The notes under the pieces: model-generated | What the model was told of the DNA's origin: nothing | The model's database searches: none | The model's input: the letters and a program-made list of their open reading frames with translations, nothing else | Translations under genes and position numbers: made by a program | Part shown: piece after piece, positions 1 to 5,823 of the stretch | Position numbering within the stretch: the first letter of the stretch is position 1 | Layout: each line of letters opens with the position of its first letter | Source of the DNA: Actinomycetota bacterium | Lineage (GTDB): Bacteria; Actinomycetota; Actinomycetes; Nanopelagicales; Nanopelagicaceae | Reading direction: 5' to 3' | Assembly: GCA_947381255.1 (NCBI GenBank) | Contig: CANCUC010000060.1 | Coordinates: forward strand, 1 to 5,823 | Length of the DNA stretch: 5,823 bases

Positions 1-489
1 CAGAGCTTGCTCGCCTCGTATCAGAACGCTCTCACAGTTGCTCAAACTTCACTTGATGCAATCATGAATAAGAATTCGTACACAATTGAATACGATCCTG
101 CCACCCACAAACCATCTGTCACAGTTATTGGTTACAACGCTGCTATTGCGGCTTACACCGCAAAGCTCACTGCTGACCAGGCTGGACTCAAGGCAGCACA
201 AGATGCTCTGGCAAAAGATGTTGTCGGTAGCCAGAAGGCTAAGAATGATCAAGCAACAATCAATGCTTACACAACTGGTGTGAAGTATCGCCAACAGACA
301 ATCGATCAACTTAACAAGACAGTTGCTCGAGTCAACGCGACCATCACAAGTGATCAGACCGCAATCACAACATGGACCTCAACAGTCAATGGTGCAATTG
401 CCCAGCAGAAAGAGTTGACCGCTCAACTCGCCTCTGAGATCACAACCGCGAAGACCACTCGCACATTAGCCTGCAAGACCGGCTTATAA
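1..489 (+). CDS. C-terminal part of a helical, probably coiled-coil protein (5' end outside window)
   Basis: The reading frame is open from the first base and ends with TAA at 487-489, giving 162 residues of a longer protein. The TTG at base 7 is very unlikely to be the start, because the frame continues to the left edge and no ribosome-binding site is visible. The sequence is rich in Ala, Thr, Gln, Asp and Lys, with regularly spaced hydrophobic residues. Two long predicted helices (about residues 1-20 and 50-155) are typical of a coiled coil. Between them, about residues 24-44, is a less helical stretch with alternating Tyr, Ile and Val that looks like a beta-hairpin insert. The only Cys lies four residues from the C-terminus (ACKTGL). 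No transmembrane segment, LPXTG signal or enzymatic motif is visible. I do not recognise the family. A secreted or surface coiled-coil protein is plausible, but the signal peptide would lie outside the window. A terminator follows directly. Confidence 0.7.
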   Translation, partial: QSLLASYQNALTVAQTSLDAIMNKNSYTIEYDPATHKPSVTVIGYNAAIAAYTAKLTADQAGLKAAQDALAKDVVGSQKAKNDQATINAYTTGVKYRQQTIDQLNKTVARVNATITSDQTAITTWTSTVNGAIAQQKELTAQLASEITTAKTTRTLACKTGL

Positions 490-511
490 GCCAACAGAAG
501 TAAGAAGGTAC

Positions 512-545
512 GCGCCCATCACTCACAAGTGGTGGGCGCTTTCTT
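512..545 (+). terminator. Rho-independent terminator after the coiled-coil gene
   Basis: A 12-bp stem (512-523 paired with 528-539, one G-U pair at 519/532) closes a CACA tetraloop at 524-527. It is followed by the T-rich run TTTCTT at 540-545. The hairpin begins 22 bases after the stop codon at 489. It should end the upstream transcript before the cyclase gene, so the cyclase probably needs its own promoter. Confidence 0.88.
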
Positions 546-584
546 ATGGAGTAGGCACTCGCTAGATAACGGGCACTAAATCTA

Positions 585-613
585 CTGACCCCCAAACTCT
601 TTTTAGTTAGCCT
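585..613 (+). promoter_or_regulatory. Candidate promoter for the cyclase gene, consistent with a leaderless mRNA
   Basis: CTGACC at 585-590 matches four of six bases of the -35 consensus TTGACA. After a 17-base spacer, TAGCCT at 608-613 fits the actinobacterial -10 pattern TANNNT. The -10 box ends six bases before the ATG at 620, so transcription would start at or very near the A of the start codon. No Shine-Dalgarno sequence is visible upstream of that ATG, which agrees with leaderless translation, common in Actinobacteria. This is a pattern match only; short motifs like these arise by chance. Confidence 0.42.
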
Positions 614-619
614 CTTTTG

Positions 620-2008
620 ATGGCAATTGGAACCGCAAGCTCATACCTGAAATTGCGGGTAGCGACCTTCGTAGCGCTTGCACTTCACATCGCGCTTCGT
701 GCGGTAATCCATCAATCAACTCCATTTCTAGACCTCTATTTATATAACGGTGTAGCGATCTTGGCTGCTGCAGTCGCCTTCTACTCCCCAATATTTAATG
801 ATCATTTGGCTCGCCTCGCACTTAGCGCGGCAATCTTGTTCTGGGCAATCGGCTCAACGGAGACCACCTGGAACTCCTTTTATTCGACTCCGCTTTGGTC
901 ACAACTCTCTGACCTCTGTTACATATTTTTCTACCCTCTTGTTTTATTTGGATTGATACGGGCACTAACAGCGCATAGAAAATTTCGCGCCATGGAACTT
1001 CTTGACGTCATAATTATCACCCTCGGTTTCTCCTCGCTTATTGGAGCACTCTTCTTGAAGAATGCGATGAAGCACTTTGAGGGAACCCCCACAACGGTCT
1101 TCCTCTCCATCGTTTATCCGATTGGTGATGTAATCCTGCTGGCAATTTCGCTCATCATCGTCTTCGTTCAACCGAGAGCTATTCGTTCCGCGCTATTCCT
1201 CCTTGGAATCGCAATTTTCACCGCGACAGATCTCTACTTCCTTTATAAATCCGCGACAACTGGATATGCATTTGCACAATTAAGCGACGATGGATGGTTG
1301 ATTGGTATCGCACTTATTGCTGAGGCGCTCTGGCATCACGGCGGGGATGCGCAGATGAGTGAGAAAATAGTTAGCGCCGCAACTTCCTTCGCCATGATAT
1401 TTAGTGGAGCGATACTTACTCTCTCCGCACTCAAGCGCGCATCCATCCCCTCAGCGGCATTAATCCCTGCGATAGCCACAGTCGCACTCGCAGTACTCAG
1501 GCTCACCGTCGCTCTTCAGGAGGCACGAAGTGCCAGCACAAACTTGGAGCTCTCTCGGATTGATGAATTAACGGGCTTAGCTAATAGAAGAAGATTTATG
1601 AGCGAGATAGCCCTCCTGGGTGCTGATGCTGGAACTATCTTGTTACTAGATCTCAATGGATTTAAAACAGTGAATGACTCACTTGGTCATGAGGCAGGCG
1701 ATAAGTTGCTCAGGCAGATATCGCTACGATTTTCACGTGTGATTCCACACGGGGCGATCCTGGCGAGGCTGGGTGGAGATGAATTCGGAGTAGTAGTTCC
1801 AGGTAGTGAACGACAAGGCCTCGAGGTTGCAATGGCGCTCTCATCAACTCTCACCTATCCACTTATCATTGAGGGACACGAAGTCCAAGTAGGAGTGAGT
1901 ATCGGTCGAGTGATAAACGATGGAAGTGATGAACTCTTGCGAAGAGCTGATACCGCTATGTATGAAGCTAAGCGTTCTGGTGGGGGTATGGTTCTTTGGA
2001 AACCTTGA
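620..2008 (+). CDS. Multi-pass membrane diguanylate cyclase (GGDEF domain)
   Basis: This predicted enzyme joins two GTP molecules into cyclic di-GMP at the inner face of the membrane. Residues 1 to about 300 hold roughly nine or ten hydrophobic segments (near 11-30, 42-58, 64-78, 97-115, 127-146, 158-183, 188-208, 225-237, 250-270 and 277-298). They include DxxYxxxYP (98-106) and YPIGD (166-170) motifs that I associate with the sensory membrane domain of actinobacterial GGDEF proteins. The GGDEF domain spans about 305-462: DELTGLANR at 315-323, metal-binding Asp344 in LLLDLNGFK, intact GGDEF at 385-389, and RRADTAMYEAKRSG near the end. All elements for catalysis are present. The RxxD inhibitory site is not: its position reads PHGA (376-379). 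There is no EAL or HD-GYP domain. ATG 620 is preferred over TTG 617 because of the candidate leaderless promoter. The last 41 bases overlap the photolyase gene on the opposite strand. The signal it senses is unknown. Confidence 0.9.
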   Translation: MAIGTASSYLKLRVATFVALALHIALRAVIHQSTPFLDLYLYNGVAILAAAVAFYSPIFNDHLARLALSAAILFWAIGSTETTWNSFYSTPLWSQLSDLCYIFFYPLVLFGLIRALTAHRKFRAMELLDVIIITLGFSSLIGALFLKNAMKHFEGTPTTVFLSIVYPIGDVILLAISLIIVFVQPRAIRSALFLLGIAIFTATDLYFLYKSATTGYAFAQLSDDGWLIGIALIAEALWHHGGDAQMSEKIVSAATSFAMIFSGAILTLSALKRASIPSAALIPAIATVALAVLRLTVALQEARSASTNLELSRIDELTGLANRRRFMSEIALLGADAGTILLLDLNGFKTVNDSLGHEAGDKLLRQISLRFSRVIPHGAILARLGGDEFGVVVPGSERQGLEVAMALSSTLTYPLIIEGHEVQVGVSIGRVINDGSDELLRRADTAMYEAKRSGGGMVLWKP

Positions 2009-3335
2009 TCGCTTCCAGCCTTGCTAAAGATTCCAAACGCTCCATCGCATGATCCACAATTGGAGTTACATAACCATTTGCTAGACCATCTAATACTTCC
2101 CACGGGGTATGGATATCTGGGGCAGATAAATGTGCTAACTCCGGTACGTATCGCTTGATGTAGACCCCATCTGGATCGAATCGTCTTCCCTGCTCGATTG
2201 GGTTAAAGACTCGGTAATAGGGCGATGCATCTGTTCCGCACCCGGCCGTCCATTGCCAGCCATGTGAATTTGATGCAACATCATTGTCAATCAGATATTT
2301 CATAAAGAAATCTGCGCCATGTCGCCACTCAATATGCAAATCTTTTACAAGAAATGATGCCACGATCATTCGAGTTCGGTTATGCATCCAACCTTCAGCT
2401 ACAAGTTGGCGCATTGCGGCATCAACAATTGGGTACCCGGTTGCGCCTTTGCACCATGCCTCAAATTTCTCACCTGGTTGGTCATACTTCATCTTTGCAA
2501 AATTCGGTGCGTAATAATCACGTGAGGTGTGAGGGTTGTGGTGCAGCACATCTGCGTAGAACTCACGCCAAGCAATCTCCTTTCGAAAGATCTCATGGGC
2601 CGTACTCTGATTGAGATCTGCCAAAATTGTGCGCGGATGAATCTCACCCCATCGCAGGTGCGGACTCAATCTGCTCGTTCCCGGAATCCCAGGGATGTTT
2701 CGCGCTTGGTCATACTCAGCGAGCGCACCTTTGCGATATGCCGCCCATCTAGCCATGGCTGCAGCTTCCCCCGCCTCTTGTAGTACTACACCTTCTGGAG
2801 CGCTCCACGCTGGAATGTTGAGATCTGACGTTTCAGGGCTAATGAACTTTGGCTTCTCTGGCATAGGAGCCGGAGCGCGCCAACCATGGCTCTGCCAGGC
2901 CCTGAAGAAAGGGGTATAAACCCGGTAATTGGTTCCATCGGGCTTTTGAACCCTGCCTGGCGCAACCGCATAGTTTGACCCTGCGTACTCAATTTCCACG
3001 CCTGTAGACGCAATTTCTGCCTCTTGAGCCACCCCGTATGGGGCGTGTGAGCGTGCGGCGTGAATGGACGCGATCTGGTAACGCTCGCTCACATCCTTGA
3101 GAACCGACGCTGCCTCTCCGGAGACCACTGCCAACCGGCCGCCGACTGAATCGCTCAAAGCCGCCAATGATTTCGCCAGGTAGGCCCGGCGATAGGCACC
3201 TGAACGTTCGGCGATCTCCTCATCCATGATGAAGAGCAGCAAGGTTTCATCTGCTGCAGCGAGTGCATTTAGGAGCGCAGGATTATCGGCCAATCGCAGA
3301 TCACGTCGAAACCAGAAAAGTGACCGCGTTGCCAT
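1968..3335 (-). CDS. phrB: Deoxyribodipyrimidine photolyase, class I CPD type
   Basis: Predicted cytoplasmic flavoenzyme that uses blue or near-UV light to split cyclobutane pyrimidine dimers in DNA. The 455 residues are close to the 472 of E. coli PhrB. Residues 3 to about 130 form the antenna-binding alpha/beta domain (starting LFWFRRDLRLADNPAL), and about 195-425 the helical FAD domain. By hand alignment with E. coli PhrB, conserved residues include Glu253 and Trp256 (E274, W277), Asn319, Arg320, Arg322 and Met323 (N341, R342, R344, M345), Asn356 facing the flavin (N378), and Trp337 and Trp360 (W359, W382). Met323 argues against a (6-4) photolyase, which has His there. The third Trp of the electron chain (W306) aligns with Tyr284. 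The ATG at 3335-3333 has an AAAGGA ribosome-binding site seven bases upstream. The gene diverges from the esterase across 28 bp, and its 3' end overlaps the cyclase gene. Antenna cofactor (folate or deazaflavin) cannot be decided by eye. Confidence 0.95.
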   Translation of the reverse strand: MATRSLFWFRRDLRLADNPALLNALAAADETLLLFIMDEEIAERSGAYRRAYLAKSLAALSDSVGGRLAVVSGEAASVLKDVSERYQIASIHAARSHAPYGVAQEAEIASTGVEIEYAGSNYAVAPGRVQKPDGTNYRVYTPFFRAWQSHGWRAPAPMPEKPKFISPETSDLNIPAWSAPEGVVLQEAGEAAAMARWAAYRKGALAEYDQARNIPGIPGTSRLSPHLRWGEIHPRTILADLNQSTAHEIFRKEIAWREFYADVLHHNPHTSRDYYAPNFAKMKYDQPGEKFEAWCKGATGYPIVDAAMRQLVAEGWMHNRTRMIVASFLVKDLHIEWRHGADFFMKYLIDNDVASNSHGWQWTAGCGTDASPYYRVFNPIEQGRRFDPDGVYIKRYVPELAHLSAPDIHTPWEVLDGLANGYVTPIVDHAMERLESLARLEAIKVSKEPYPHQNA

Positions 3336-3340
3336 GTGGC

Positions 3341-3346
3341 TATCCT
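3341..3346 (+). promoter_or_regulatory. Possible -10 box for the esterase gene
   Basis: TATCCT fits TANNNT and would place the transcript start near 3353, leaving a short leader that still contains the GAGG site. No good -35 box is seen 16-18 bases upstream. The same bases largely coincide with the photolyase ribosome-binding site read on the other strand, so the match may be a by-product of that site. Confidence 0.22.
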
Positions 3347-3348
3347 TT
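3343..3348 (-). promoter_or_regulatory. Ribosome-binding site of the photolyase gene
   Basis: On the minus strand these bases read AAAGGA, seven bases before the ATG at 3335-3333. The site supports that start codon and lies inside the 28-bp divergent spacer. Confidence 0.75.
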
Positions 3349-3354
3349 CACAAT

Positions 3355-3358
3355 GAGG
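3355..3358 (+). promoter_or_regulatory. Ribosome-binding site that fixes the esterase start
   Basis: GAGG lies five bases before the ATG at 3364-3366. It favours this ATG over in-frame upstream candidates at 3226, 3229 and 3334, which would overlap the photolyase coding sequence. Confidence 0.7.
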
Positions 3359-3363
3359 CTCAT

Positions 3364-4212
3364 ATGGAGATCTTGAAAAATTTCCAGGTCCGCGGTGCAA
3401 GCGGATTTGTTCGTCGCACCTCTTTTGATGGACGGATCGTAGATTTTTGGGCTCCATCACAACCAACGCCTTACCTGATCGTTACCCATGATGGTCAGAA
3501 TATTTTTGATAAATCCACCGCTACCCGTGGTCGAACATGGGAGCTTGCAGGTACCGCCACAAAGGTAGCCGCCGAGTTTGGTGTGACTCCCCCAGTGATC
3601 ATTGCAGTCTTTCACTCCAGCAAACCAGAAGATCCCTACGGGCGGGGAAAAGATTTGGCCCCACAAGATGTATTTAAAGATGGAGTTTTGCCCGTCCTCA
3701 ATCATGCTGGGATTTGGCCAACACCAACTCCCTCATTTGAACTTTCACAATTGCGAGGAAATCAATATCTAGCTCACATTAGTGAGGTGATAGTTCCAGA
3801 AATTTCCAGGCACGTCGGACACATAGTCTCTCCCGAGCACACAGCAATGTTGGGCGCAAGTATGGGAGGTCTTGCCGCCCTCAATGGAGTCGCTCGTTAT
3901 CCAGATTTATATAGAACTGCATTGGCATTTTCACCACATTGGACGACAGGGCGAGAACCACTCGTTAAAGGCGTAATGGAGTCTCTTCCTCAAGCAGGTG
4001 AACATAAATTGTGGATGAGTCGCGGTACCAAATCTCTCGATGCCAACTACGGGCCATTTCAAGATCTCGCTAATGGGTACGCGGTTTCACTGGGTTACAC
4101 ATATGGAAGAGATTTGGCGACACCGGTTTTCGAGCGTACAACTCATAACGAGCGTTCTTGGGGAAGCTATGTAAATCAAGCGCTCAGATTCTGGCTTACT
4201 ACTTCGTCTTAA
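3364..4212 (+). CDS. Alpha/beta-hydrolase, putative esterase (esterase D / enterochelin esterase-like)
   Basis: This 282-residue protein looks like a serine esterase of the 'putative esterase' family (PF00756), which includes enterochelin esterases, S-formylglutathione hydrolases, feruloyl esterases and mycolyltransferases. Visible landmarks are the strand and turn PYLIVTHDGQNIFD (36-49), the nucleophile elbow GASMGG with Ser166, the GTKSLD stretch with Asp226 as the likely acid, and THNERSW with His261 as the likely base. All three triad members are therefore present. There is no signal peptide or membrane segment, so it is probably cytoplasmic. The frame is open upstream to 3226, but those 46 extra residues are antisense to the photolyase N-terminus, are basic and Ser-rich, and lack family features. 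ATG 3364 with its GAGG site is the better start. The gene diverges from the photolyase and its last 14 bases overlap the amylase gene on the other strand. The substrate cannot be named from sequence; neither neighbour indicates one. Confidence 0.85.
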   Translation: MEILKNFQVRGASGFVRRTSFDGRIVDFWAPSQPTPYLIVTHDGQNIFDKSTATRGRTWELAGTATKVAAEFGVTPPVIIAVFHSSKPEDPYGRGKDLAPQDVFKDGVLPVLNHAGIWPTPTPSFELSQLRGNQYLAHISEVIVPEISRHVGHIVSPEHTAMLGASMGGLAALNGVARYPDLYRTALAFSPHWTTGREPLVKGVMESLPQAGEHKLWMSRGTKSLDANYGPFQDLANGYAVSLGYTYGRDLATPVFERTTHNERSWGSYVNQALRFWLTTSS

Positions 4213-5823
4213 AAGTCTTTACTGCGCTGGTTGCACTTACACCGTAAGAGTCGGTGGCCACAGTTTCAAATTGAATCGTGCTCTTGGATGGAAAAGTTTT
4301 AAGCAATGGAAATACCCGATAAAGCCCGGCGAGATTTGGATTAAATGAAAAAGTTGGAGCCGAGTCGGTTCCAAGGTAGATCCACTTGCCTTTTCCTACG
4401 CGATACTTAAAGGCAACATCTAAGTAGGTGGCGCCAGTCGCGGTTGAATCAATTTCAATCTGATCTTCATTGATTGGATCTGGTTTGACTACGGTAACCT
4501 TGGTAGAAATTTTGATCGCCTTAGGAACTGCGGCATTTGAGTTGAATACCGCCCAACCCAAAGTTGGAAGTTGAAGGGTGGTCTTACTTCCACTCGCGGT
4601 TGCGCTGCCAGCGCCTCCAGCCAAACTCCACGTCTCTCCACTTACTGGGGCGGTATAAACCGCACTTGTTGCTTTGCTGTTTGTGTTGAGCGCCACCAAG
4701 ACCTCTTGATGTGAAGTGGAATCAAATCGCGTGAAAGCCAAGATCCCATTGTTGGCATAAACGGTGTGCTGACTTCCGGTGGCTAGCGCTGGAAACTTCT
4801 CTCTCAAAGCGGTGAGCGAGCGGATAGTGTCTTGAAGCGGATTAGTTGTATCGAAACTGCTTCCCGTTCCAACCGGATCAGATCCAATTCGGAATTGATC
4901 TTGCCAACTCGTAACAGCGCTAGGGAAGAGATCCTGCCTTGCTTCCTTATCTCCGCCGCCAGTTATCCCAAATTCATCCCCGTAATAAACAATGGGAATT
5001 CCGCGAATCGTGAAGAGCAGAGCATGGGCTAACTGATCTCGCTTGAGCGCCACAGTTGCGTCCGCAGTTCTATTCGCGATAAACGTTCCAATACGACCCA
5101 TATCGTGATTACCCAGGAAGGTTCCGAGCGCGTTGGAGTTAGTCGTTATTGTTGTGTAATAGTCATCGGTATTAAAGAAAGAACCAATCCAAGGCGCATT
5201 CTGCTCGTTGATGAAATCAACCATTACTGCTTGCATAGGAAAATCGAGGACTTCGCTAAATCCTCCCTCTTTAATCCAGAAAGATGTACTTGAAGGATCT
5301 GAATCTGCAACCTCGCCCCACATTGGAAAAGTATTCTTCCCTTGAGTGAATGCCGCTGCGCGCATTGCGGGCAAGAAGGCTTTCCAGAACTCTGGATTTA
5401 CATGTCGAGCGGTATCTATTCGGAAACCATCGATTCCCGTATCCGTAATCCATTGAGTGAATACACCTATCCAGCCCTTTACAACCTCTGGACTCTCAGT
5501 GAAAAGATCATCTAAACCGAAAAAATCTCCATATTGCATCGACTCTGCGGATTGCCCCACATCACCTCGGTTGTGATAATTGCGCGGATCGTTCAGCCAC
5601 GCCGGACTTTTAATCTCAGCTTGTGAGGGGGCAATTATCGGTGTCTTGGGAAAACTCGATGTTGCGCTCAATTGATCGATGCCAGGAAATTTTGCACTAC
5701 CCGCTAACTTAAGTGCATCAAAGGTTGTGCCTTTTACGGTTTTGTAGGGCTTATCGGCAAGTCCAACATACGAACCGCCTTGTACATAATGAATCACATC
5801 AGCGGTGTGGTTAACGACAATAT
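4199..5823 (-). CDS. GH13 alpha-amylase family glycoside hydrolase, 5' end outside window
   Basis: Predicted retaining alpha-glucan hydrolase, probably secreted, acting on starch or glycogen. The frame is open to the right edge: 540 complete residues are visible, starting IVVNHTAD, which is GH13 conserved region I. The GTG at 5797-5795 is therefore an internal Val codon and not a start. In window numbering (Ile at 5821-5819 is residue 1) the catalytic barrel shows GLDDLF (about 102-107), GIDGFRIDTARHV with nucleophile Asp136, WGEV with acid/base Glu170, LGNHD with Asp240, and GIPIVYYGDE (about 274-283). All catalytic residues are intact. A beta-sandwich domain C follows (about 350-430), then a roughly 105-residue Ig- or FN3-like beta domain (about 435-540). 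There is no sortase motif or C-terminal membrane anchor. The missing N-terminus should carry the signal peptide and first barrel strands. GH13 specificity is hard to assign by motif; alpha-amylase fits best, related maltogenic or pullulan-cleaving enzymes are possible. The TAG stop lies inside the esterase 3' end. Confidence 0.93.
   Translation of the reverse strand, partial: IVVNHTADVIHYVQGGSYVGLADKPYKTVKGTTFDALKLAGSAKFPGIDQLSATSSFPKTPIIAPSQAEIKSPAWLNDPRNYHNRGDVGQSAESMQYGDFFGLDDLFTESPEVVKGWIGVFTQWITDTGIDGFRIDTARHVNPEFWKAFLPAMRAAAFTQGKNTFPMWGEVADSDPSSTSFWIKEGGFSEVLDFPMQAVMVDFINEQNAPWIGSFFNTDDYYTTITTNSNALGTFLGNHDMGRIGTFIANRTADATVALKRDQLAHALLFTIRGIPIVYYGDEFGITGGGDKEARQDLFPSAVTSWQDQFRIGSDPVGTGSSFDTTNPLQDTIRSLTALREKFPALATGSQHTVYANNGILAFTRFDSTSHQEVLVALNTNSKATSAVYTAPVSGETWSLAGGAGSATASGSKTTLQLPTLGWAVFNSNAAVPKAIKISTKVTVVKPDPINEDQIEIDSTATGATYLDVAFKYRVGKGKWIYLGTDSAPTFSFNPNLAGLYRVFPLLKTFPSKSTIQFETVATDSYGVSATSAVKTFKTK

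Noticed and set aside
49..309. 86-codon minus-strand frame opposite the coiled-coil gene
   Set aside because: It is fully antisense to a better-supported gene, is Cys-rich with no recognisable domain, and has no terminator or ribosome-binding context of its own.
617..619. TTG start one codon upstream of the cyclase ATG
   Set aside because: No ribosome-binding site supports it, and the candidate promoter points to the ATG at 620. The difference is one residue.
570..968. Repeated 10-mer CGGGCACTAA at 570-579 and 959-968
   Set aside because: Matches of this length are expected several times by chance in a window of this size; one copy is within the cyclase coding sequence.
2009..2040. Short inverted repeat TGGAA/TTCCA near the cyclase-photolyase junction as a terminator
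   Set aside because: The 5-bp stem is weak, there is no T-run on either strand, and the bases are photolyase coding sequence.
2284..2919. Several overlapping plus-strand open frames opposite the photolyase gene
   Set aside because: They are mirror frames of a strongly conserved coding sequence; their translations show no family motif and composition typical of antisense reading.
3226..3363. Longer N-terminus for the esterase (46 extra residues)
   Set aside because: The extension lies almost wholly antisense to the photolyase N-terminus, has a low-complexity basic and Ser-rich composition, and lacks esterase features. The ATG at 3364 has its own GAGG site.
5795..5797. GTG as the amylase start codon
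   Set aside because: Upstream in-frame codons encode the conserved GH13 motif IVVNH, so the coding sequence continues off the window.

Overview
The window reads as a gene-dense stretch of a bacterial chromosome with balanced base composition (GC near one half by eye). The protein types suggest an actinobacterium, possibly one with a compact, freshwater-type genome. The clues are a GGDEF protein with an actinobacterial-style multi-pass membrane domain, a secreted GH13 alpha-amylase with the 'LDDLF' variant seen in actinobacterial amylases, a candidate leaderless start with a TANNNT -10 box, and almost no intergenic DNA. The taxonomic placement is inference; no rRNA or marker gene is present.

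Layout from left to right. (1) At 1-489 on the plus strand is the C-terminal part of a Thr/Ala/Gln-rich helical, probably coiled-coil protein, closed by a strong intrinsic terminator at 512-545. (2) A roughly 70-bp gap carries a candidate promoter that would start transcription at or very near the ATG of the next gene. (3) At 620-2008 on the plus strand is a membrane diguanylate cyclase with an intact GGDEF active site and no RxxD inhibitory site. (4) At 1968-3335 on the minus strand is a class I CPD DNA photolyase, whose 3' end overlaps the cyclase gene tail to tail by 41 bp. (5) At 3364-4212 on the plus strand is a cytoplasmic alpha/beta-hydrolase of the esterase D / enterochelin-esterase type. 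It diverges from the photolyase across only 28 bp. (6) At 4199-5823 on the minus strand is the C-terminal 540 residues of a GH13 alpha-amylase. It runs off the right edge and overlaps the esterase gene tail to tail by 14 bp.

The genes do not form an obvious single pathway: c-di-GMP signalling, light-driven DNA repair, ester hydrolysis and extracellular starch or glycogen breakdown. Orientation alternates after the second gene, so no two complete genes can share an operon here. The most informative points are architectural: two convergent overlapping gene pairs, a divergent pair whose promoters must lie inside or against each other's 5' ends, and a likely leaderless cyclase mRNA. I see no mobile element, CRISPR array, tRNA, rRNA or riboswitch, and no convincing evidence of a wholly new system.
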